A program made the translations under genes and the position numbers. Source: Sequoia sempervirens (lineage: Eukaryota; Streptophyta; Pinopsida; Cupressales; Cupressaceae). From it: DNA of 64,000 bases. Numbering within the stretch: the stretch's first letter is position 1; each line of letters starts with the position of its first letter. Under the pieces are notes generated by a model. The model searched no databases, was not told the DNA's origin, and worked only from the letters and a program-made list of their open reading frames with translations. Location of the stretch: assembly GCA_007258455.2 (NCBI GenBank), contig VDFB02270651.1:701402217-701466216 (forward strand), given 5' to 3'. Below, piece by piece: positions 57,440 to 64,000 of this stretch.

Positions 57440-58299
57440 TTGATTCGTAAGACGCAACTGAGGTTGTATAAATTATATTAATATCAAAAAACAATATTAC
57501 ATCCTTCACAAGCCCAAAATTCAAGGGCATGAAAATAAGCTTCAAACCCAGCCTTGCCACCTAGTTACAAACCATGGGAACCAAGATACAATAGAGACAA
57601 ACAAAACAAAGGTGATAAGCTACCCAATCCTATTTTTCATCATAAAACTTCCCATCCTCCACCAAAGCGGAAAAATCTTTGAGCCATACTAGGTCTTTGA
57701 CTTCCAACACCCCAAGATGATGACACAAGAAGTCGCAGCTAATCCTAGCCCAGTGGTGATGGAAATTTAGACCAAGACCCACCAAATTTAGTAGAAAAGG
57801 TTGATGCTCAACTTCAATGTCCTAGCAAAAAATTTTGTCTATATCATTGGTCCAGGGTATCTTGAAACCAACCTCCACTAGAGAGACAATGTCAATATCT
57901 TCTAGTAGAATGATGACTTGAAGACCAGACGGAGGAGGAGCAAGTAGTGAACCTTTGGCAATTCCAAATCCAACAATGACTCAAGGAATCAGGAGGAGAT
58001 ATCTGTGTTTTCCCGATATTTGTTGGATGTGGAAGAGAAATCCTTGTTGAGCACCATCCACACAACTTCCACCATGAATATATCCTTGCCAAGACAAATC
58101 TTCTTCAACTTGGAATCCGTGATGAAGCCGAGAAAGGCAAATTGCTTTTTTGAACTTCTCATCCTAATGGGAGTATCCATTGTCGCCAAAGTGAGAAATA
58201 TAGGCTTCATCTCACAATTTAAAATTGGAGGTGTAATTGATTCACACGTATGGTGTCGTTCGAATCCAGTCACAATGCAACTGTAGTCCACCAAGTAGT
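57440..58299 (-). pseudogene. Unrecognised coding remnant, downstream part
   Basis: On - one frame reads DEKFKKAICLSRLHHGFQVE, LSWQGYIHGGSCVDGAQQGF, SGKHRYLLLIP, then GFGIAKGSLLAPPPSGLQVI, ILLEDIDIVSLVEVGFKIPW, LLNLVGLGLNFHHHWARISC, LGVLEVKDLVWLKDFSALVE and DGKFYDEK. The in-frame breaks are TGA or TAG, consistent with C-to-T decay, and no frameshift is needed over most of it. I recognise no family. It is cut at 58299 by the LTR element and its upstream part lies at 63726-63936. A captured host exon set or an unknown element protein are both possible. Confidence 0.5.
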
Positions 58300-59300
58300 T
58301 GTTGAATACCCAAGATACTGAGAGGGGGGTGAATCAGTATCTTCTTAAACTTATTGAACAAATACCATCCAATTACTCCAATGCATATAACAGTAAGAAT
58401 GAGCAAGAGCATTAGAAAAACATAAAAGCACACAACACATGAACACTAGGATTTTTACGTGGAAAACCCAAAATGGGAAAATCCACGATGAGGATTAGCT
58501 CACAATACAGTATAACCAGTTATAAGATATTACAAAGGGTGGCTCACTGCCAGGACCCACTGTCCAAAATGGGAGGCTCACTGCCTACAAAAGATACGAT
58601 AACAAAATGGCTTACAACCAAAAATGAACTAATAAAGTTACACCTAACAAGTGTTGATTCAGTTCCTTTGATGCTTAGTAAACTAACTTTCCACACTTCA
58701 TCATCTTTGCATACTTGTCTCTCTTCACACTTCACAACTCACAATCAATCTCAAAACTGTTCAATATATATAGATGATTCATCTACAAGAATCAATTAGG
58801 TCAGCCTAATTAGGTGCATCCCTTATTCACCCAAAAGATTGATTGTCAACTTCAAGCATGTAAAAAACCTTTCCAAAAACAATTCAAGCGTGCAACACGT
58901 TACAACATGTCTACATGGACCTAAGATAGGTCACACATACATCTGCAATACAAAATTAATTTGTTATAACATCAACTATACATTAGGTCATCAAGAGATA
59001 AACCTAATACCAGAATGCAACAATAGAATAATTCCAATTCGCCATATGAGCACTTGAGCACATGAGATTCTAAACATACAACCTTCTAACATCTAAAAAA
59101 CCATTTCCCAAAACTGCAAGATATGATATTCAGCAGTGGAGGATTGTGGACCAAAATACCGGAGGATAATAACTGCATACTAGTTCAGAATATCGGATCA
59201 AGCTTGAACTTAAACTTGCAATTGCAACTCATATAACATGGTGACATCAATGACAACAAAAAAGCTGCATAATGATATTTTCTTCTTCATTCTTCCAACA
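58300..59300 (-). repeat. 3' LTR of the pol-less element
   Basis: On + it begins TGTTGAATACCCAAGATACT and ends TTCTTCCAACA. Matches 62738-63725 with scattered substitutions and a 16-17 bp difference near its end. Confidence 0.92.
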
Positions 59301-59315
59301 ATCTCCCCCTTTGTC
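59301..59315 (-). other. Polypurine tract of the pol-less element
   Basis: On - GACAAAGGGGGAGAT directly precedes the LTR start TGTTGGAAG. Same motif as in the outer element. Confidence 0.9.
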
Positions 59316-59479
59316 ATTGATGGAAATATGTGCCAAAATAATTTACAAACCTCCTATGCAACACACTCTCCCATTTTTCTCTTCATAACCTTCTCTCCCC
59401 CTTTGACATCAAGGACAAAGGGCGGCCCAAAAATATGAAAACTAAAAAAGCATTACCCAGAGGATGGCAATCCTTGAAG

Positions 59480-61132
59480 CTCCGTGAGAATACCTTGCTA
59501 TGTTGTCTTGCCATTCTCTCAACTCTTCTTAGCATATATTAGCATTTTGTTCAAATATTTTAATTCTATTAGACTTTCTTCTGCATCATCCAGAGTACCT
59601 GGAGTCAAATTGATCTTCTCTAGCCTTTCTGCATTTTCCAAAGCATTGGCAACCAAAGTGTACTCCATTCTCACAAGGTTACCTAAATGACTGGATCTTC
59701 TGATGATCTCTTCCTTTTGCTTCTGTAGAATAAATATTTTTTCTCTATGAGTAGAGATAACATTCCAGGTTGACATGTCTCTGTCTTTGGATGCACTATA
59801 AGTACTAGAAACAACTATCAACTGGGACTCAATGGAGTCCATGAGAACTTTGATATTTTGTATGGCATCCAACCACTTTATGTAGTAAGAAAATATAGTA
59901 TTTGCTTTAGACTCATAAGCTTACACAACTTATAGGCTCTTTTTCACATTGGTGTGTGCCAAAGCACACTTATCATGAAGTTCTAAAATCCTTTTCTCTG
60001 CCATTTTCTCCTCAATCTCTTGCCTTGTCTTCTCACCAGGTTCAGAGGCATACTCCTTAAAGGAGTCTACTAGAAGTTTCAGATTCTCTATCGGAGTGAG
60101 AGATGTATCCATTGATGTATCAGGGGTGGTCTCCTACAAATATTTTAGGGCATCATCAATAATCTTTGTCCCCTTTTGATGTGTTTCCAGAATTTATTTT
60201 CTTCCAGATGCATGCAATGCATCCCCTAACACCAACTTGAGAATGGGAGAAATCTTGTCCAAATCCACACTACCTTGAATCATGGGGAGTTGTATAAGTT
60301 TTAGAGGAATCAACAGTTGGAACCTAATTTTCTTGGATAACAAGCCTTTCAATACATCATCACCGAAGGAGGATTCTCTGGGGGACCTTCAAGATTCTAC
60401 AACCTTCCTTTGATCTTTTTCATTCTTCCTAGTAGATTCCCCATTTCTTTCTTCTTCCTCTACTCTTTCTTCTTCCTCTACCTTTTCTTCCTCTACTTTT
60501 CCTTCTTCTTTTCAACTTTATCTCTATTTCCTTCTTCTTCATTCATTTCACCTTCATCTTTATCTTTTTCTTCTTCATCTTGTATTGGAGGATCAATATC
60601 AAGCTTATCTACTTCAACTTCTTCCTCATTCTTCTTTTCTATCTTCAGAGGATCATTTGTAGCACTTTTTTCGGAAGGATATTTGCATCATTTGTATATG
60701 GAGGAATGCTTGTATCACCGAGTCCAGTAACTTCCTTAATCACTTCCTTGGTTATAAGGTGAGGCCTATCTATCCACGAAAACCTATCATGCATTCTACT
60801 AAGATTCAATTTAACATATTTGTCATCAATAGTGGAACTAAATTTAGGAAAGTAATTCCATTGATCCAACTTCTTTGCAATAATATTTGCATACTCGGGT
60901 TTTATCAAGAAATCATCCCTGGTGAGCTCATTCTGCCATATATCTATCAATTTGTTGTGATTATACTCCTCAGTTTTAACATGGATGTACATTCTAGTGT
61001 CTTCAGTGGGCATGAAATTGTGAGGAATCGATGAGAAGGCGCCCAAAGGTCGTCTTCGAAAACCTTCATGGAATAATTTTTGTAGGAAGGTCTAGGTCTT
61101 TCAGACACATTTACGACTACACGAGTTGCCAT
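59480..61132 (-). pseudogene. Extra ORF (aORF) of the pol-less element
   Basis: Start ATG at 61130-61132 (MATRVVVNVSERPRPSYKNY, MKVFEDDLWAPSHRF), frameshift near 61040, then NFMPTEDTRMYIHVKTEEYN, KLIDIWQNELTRDDFLIKPE, KYVKLNLSRMHDRFSWIDRP and HLITKEVIKEVTGLGDTSIP. The ITKEVIKEVTGL block resembles a motif I associate with putative plant transposon/retrotransposon accessory proteins; I cannot name the family firmly. A strongly acidic and basic low-complexity region follows (60640-60410), then helical segments (KEYASEPGEKTRQEIEEKMA, STHREKIFILQKQKEEIIRR, ANALENAERLEKINL) suggesting a coiled coil. Several stops and frame changes. It replaces pol in the element. Confidence 0.65.
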
Positions 61133-61519
61133 TTCTCCACAAATTGAGCTCAAAATGATTTTAGAAAGAAGATTCACACCAACCCACAACAACTCAGAAG
61201 AATAAAATACCTTTTTCCTTTGCAAAAATTGAAATTAGGGTTTGCATAACTCACTCTCCAAATTGCCTCAAGAATGCTCCAAATCACTCTCCACTTTCTT
61301 CAAATGCACAAGTGATAAAAATGCCTTACAAATCTACTTTATAAATCAACAATCTGCCCTAATTCACATTAAATGCAACATAATTCAAAAATCTGGTTAA
61401 AAAACCTTCTTCACTACACTAAAAAACCCTAATTTGCTCCGCAAATGATCATGCCTGCAAATTTTCTTCTGGTTCCTTTTGCATAACCTTTGTTTATTCA
61501 TTCTCTACAACATATCTTC

Positions 61520-62720
61520 ATGCCAACAACTGACACACCAGATATCCGGGGGAGGTTGAATTTTTTTCTATTAATGCTCCCCCTAAGACCATGTTGGGTC
61601 TAATTACCAGAGGAATTATCTGCACCAAATGAGGGCACAAACACATTTGATTTTTCTGACTCTTCTTTCTTCTTCCATGTCTTGTTCATTTCTTGTTTAA
61701 CTTCATTCTTGTCAATTGTCTTCACTGGTTCATTCTTCTTTACTGGATTAAATTGTTTTCCCCCTTTACTTTTGCATACTCTTGAAATGTGTTCGAGTTT
61801 ATTGCAGTTGTAGAAAACAACATTTTTTTGATTTGTTTGACCTCCATTAACCCTTGATCTACACTGATTTGCTTTGTGTCCAAACTTATTACATGTATAG
61901 TAGTAGCCAACAAAGATTAATTCATTCTTCCTCCATTAAACCAATTCATCATCTGATTTATGCATTCACTAGCTCTATGTCTAACTTTCTTCCATGTAAA
62001 ACATTATCTAGAGAAGGAACTAGCATAGTGGTTTATTCTACTTCTACACTCTGTTTCTTTGTGACCAAATTTATTACATGAAAAGAAAACACCATTGAAA
62101 GATGGGTACCTTTGATCATTTGGTTGTCTGATAGGTGGTTTTCTAGCAAAGCTTCTTGGATTTCTTTTTTCTTTTCCTTTTCCTCTATCTTGAGTCTTTT
62201 GATTATCCACTATGTTTGGGGTCTGCATAGCCTTTGAGCTTTCACCTCCTTCCATTCCCAAACCACCTTTGTCTTTAGTTGGTTTTTGTCCTGCAATCAA
62301 CTCATCAAGCTTGGTGGAGCTTGTTTTGAACTTATCTTCACAGAGTTTGGCCTTTTCCAAATCTGCTTTCAGGTTTACCACTTCTTGTTCAAGCCTTGTG
62401 CATTAATCAGTCTTGCTTTTCACCACTGTATTTAGACAATCTTCAATTCTCTTCTTTTCCTCCACTTGCACCTTCAATCCATGATCTCTTCATTTTCTTT
62501 TTAATTTCTCACTCACTTCTCTATGTCTTTCTTTGAATTTCTTCAATTTCTCTTTCAATTTCCAGATGCATTCATTTTCCTCATCAAGATTTTATTTCAA
62601 ATCTTTTTTTTCATTTTCAGCCTTATCAAGATCTTCGAGAGTAGCCTGGAGTTCTTCTTTTTCATCCATTTGTTCAATCTTTAAGATCTTCCTCAAGTTG
62701 TTAGGCTTCTTCAGAGGAAC
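61520..62720 (-). pseudogene. Gag C-terminal half with zinc-knuckle array
   Basis: Opens shortly after the PBS with a coiled coil (MDEKEELQATLEDLDKAENE, EECIWKLKEK-like, KADLEKAKLCEDKFKTSSTK), then a basic Gly/Lys/Arg region (DRGKGKEKRNPRSFARKPPI). Up to four zinc-knuckle-like segments follow: FFSCNKFGHKETECR (about 62080), CFTWKKVRHRASEC (about 61990), YYYTCNKFGHKANQCR (about 61880) and FYNCNKLEHISRVCK (about 61800). Each has lost at least one metal ligand or sits in a shifted frame. The N-terminal capsid part found in the outer element is missing here. Confidence 0.75.
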
Positions 62721-62737
62721 CAAGCTCTGACACCAAT
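62719..62737 (-). other. Primer binding site of the pol-less element
   Basis: On - ATTGGTGTCAGAGCTTGG directly follows the 5' LTR end (GGTATTCAACA). It matches the initiator-Met tRNA complement with one change. The leader that follows (CTCTGAAGAAGCCTAACAAC) is shared with the outer element. Confidence 0.9.
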
Positions 62738-63725
62738 TGTTGAATACCCAAGATACTAAGAGGGAGGTGAATCAGTATCTTCTTAAACTTATTGAACAAA
62801 CACCATCCAATTACTCCAATGCATATAACAGTAAGAATGAGCAAGAGCATTAGCAGAACATAAAAGCACACAACATGTGAACACTAGGATTTTTACGTGG
62901 AAAAACCAAAATGGGAAAAACCACAGTGAGGATTAGCTCACAATATCTAGTATAACTGGTTATAAGATATTACAAAGGGTGGTTCACTGCCAAGACTCAT
63001 TGTCCAAAATGGGAGGCTCATTGCCTATAAAAGATACAATAACAAAATGGCTTACAACCAAAAAATGAACTAATAAAGTTACACCTAACAAGTGTTGATT
63101 TAGTTCCTTTGATACTCAGTAAACTGACTTTACACACTTCATCATTTTCGCATACTTGTCTCTCTTCGCACTTCACAACTCATAATCAATCTCAAAACTG
63201 TCCAATATATATAGATGATTCATCCACAAGCATCAATTAGGTCAGCCTAATTAGATGCATCCCTTATTCACCAATAATATTGACTGTCAACTTCAAGCAT
63301 GTACAAAACCTTTCCAAAAAAAATTCAAGCATGCAACACGCTACAACATGTCAGTATGGACCTAAGATAGGTCACAGATACATCTGCAATACAAAATTAA
63401 TTCGTTATAACATCAACTGTACATTAGGTCGACCAGAGATAGACCTAATACCAAAATGCAACAATAGAATAATGCCAACTTTCCATACGAGCACTTGAGC
63501 ACATGATATTCTGAACATACAACCTTATAACATCCAAAAAACCATTTCCCAAAACCGCAAGATATGACATTCAGTAGCGGAGGATTGCGGACCAAAGTAC
63601 CGAAGGATAATAACTACATACCGGATCAAGCTTGAACTTAAACTTGCAATTGTAACTCATATAACATGGTCACATCAATGACAACACAAAAGTTGCATAA
63701 TGATATGTTCTTCATTTTTCCAATA
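62738..63725 (-). repeat. 5' LTR of the pol-less element
   Basis: On + begins TGTTGAATACCCAAGATACT and ends TTTTTCCAATA (mutated from CCAACA). Matches 58300-59300. Confidence 0.92.
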
Positions 63726-63936
63726 GTAGTGCACAAAGAAATCAATATAGATCTTGTGCTGCAATCATTTGTATGCTAAGTACAAAGGAACGTCATCCAA
63801 TCTCTAACTCTAGGTGTACTTCACACAACGTCCCCAACTCATCATCCAAATGAATGGAAATTTCACACGCTTCAGGGTTGTTGGGATACAAGCCAATAAA
63901 AGCATTGATGACGCCACACCAATCTTCAACCGCCAT
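63726..63936 (-). pseudogene. Unrecognised coding remnant, upstream part
   Basis: From ATG at 63934-63936 the frame reads MAVEDWCGVINAFIGLYPNN, EACEISIHLDDELGTLCEVH and LELEIG to a TGA, then RSFVLSIQMIAAQDLY to another TGA, and passes in the same frame across the TSD into 58299 (GGLQLHCDWIRTTPYV). The start choice is supported by an in-frame TAA four codons earlier. The family is not recognised. A neutral-to-acidic composition without low-complexity runs suggests a real former gene. Confidence 0.5.
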
Positions 63937-64000
63937 TTTACTCAATTAGACTCCAAAAGCCCATGTGTCGAATCTAGCCCCCTTTGGCATAGACTATGGA
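63937..64000. other. Upstream flank of the coding remnant
   Basis: Too short to interpret. CCCCCTTTGG and a TCGAATC word are present, and nothing else is identifiable. Confidence 0.3.

Larger units (their letters stand above)
58300..63725 (-). mobile_element. Pol-less LTR retrotransposon with gag and extra ORF, 5.4 kb
   Basis: LTRs 58300-59300 and 62738-63725 (1001 and 988 bp) with a perfect TSD GTAGT (58295-58299 and 63726-63730). Orientation is minus: PBS at 62719-62737 next to the right LTR and PPT at 59301-59315 next to the left LTR. Between them lie a gag lacking its N-terminal UBN2 part (62720-61520) and an unrelated extra ORF (61132-59480). No protease, RT, RNase H or integrase is visible, so the element depends on a partner. 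Confidence 0.85.

Overview
The window is transposable-element-rich nuclear DNA from a land plant. Evidence: a plant L1-type LINE, SIRE-like Ty1/copia gag and pol, a Tat-like Ty3/gypsy element carrying a second RNase H, TTTAGGG repeats, long AT-rich spacers, and premature stops strongly biased to TAG and TGA. The deep nesting suggests a large genome, possibly a gymnosperm, but the species cannot be fixed from the sequence. I see no intact host gene, tRNA, rRNA or CRISPR array.

Layout. 1-7528 holds non-coding DNA, a decayed copia integrase (3050-3990), a 100-N assembly gap (4005-4104), a gypsy gag piece on + (4620-5160) and a second gypsy gag piece on - (7298-7528). 7529-19530 is a 12.0-kb DNA transposon of a family I do not recognise. 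It has short terminal inverted repeats, a 4-bp TATA target duplication, subterminal AACG-N6-CGTT palindromes, a decayed DDE-like transposase gene on + (8934-12144, one clear intron) and a multi-exon gene of unknown function on - (13732-15757). The interrupted gag frame continues beyond its right end (19531-19830). 19831-23788 is mostly unassigned. 23789-25840 is a LINE split by an LTR-like insert. 25841-28560 is AT-rich and CT-repeat DNA.

28560-57350 is a nest. The outermost host is a second, diverged copy of the same transposase gene, cut by a 26.3-kb pol-less LTR element (29264-55578, perfect TSD TTTCT). That element has itself received three insertions: a 1.14-kb non-autonomous relative of the 12-kb transposon inside its 5' LTR (29696-30838), a 14.3-kb Tat-like gypsy in its gag (31997-46325), and a 5.7-kb reverse-orientation copia further along gag (47283-53003, perfect TSD CAAGG).

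57430-64000 is an unrecognised minus-strand coding remnant split by another pol-less LTR element (58300-63725, perfect TSD GTAGT). This element encodes a zinc-knuckle gag and an extra ORF.

The strongest candidate for an undescribed system is the transposon family: the 12-kb two-gene element, a second transposase copy sharing an intron position and DDE-like motifs, and a short non-autonomous derivative whose empty site survives in the sister LTR. The second is the 4.1-kb extra ORF downstream of integrase in the gypsy element, which stays in one frame despite about 20 premature stops.
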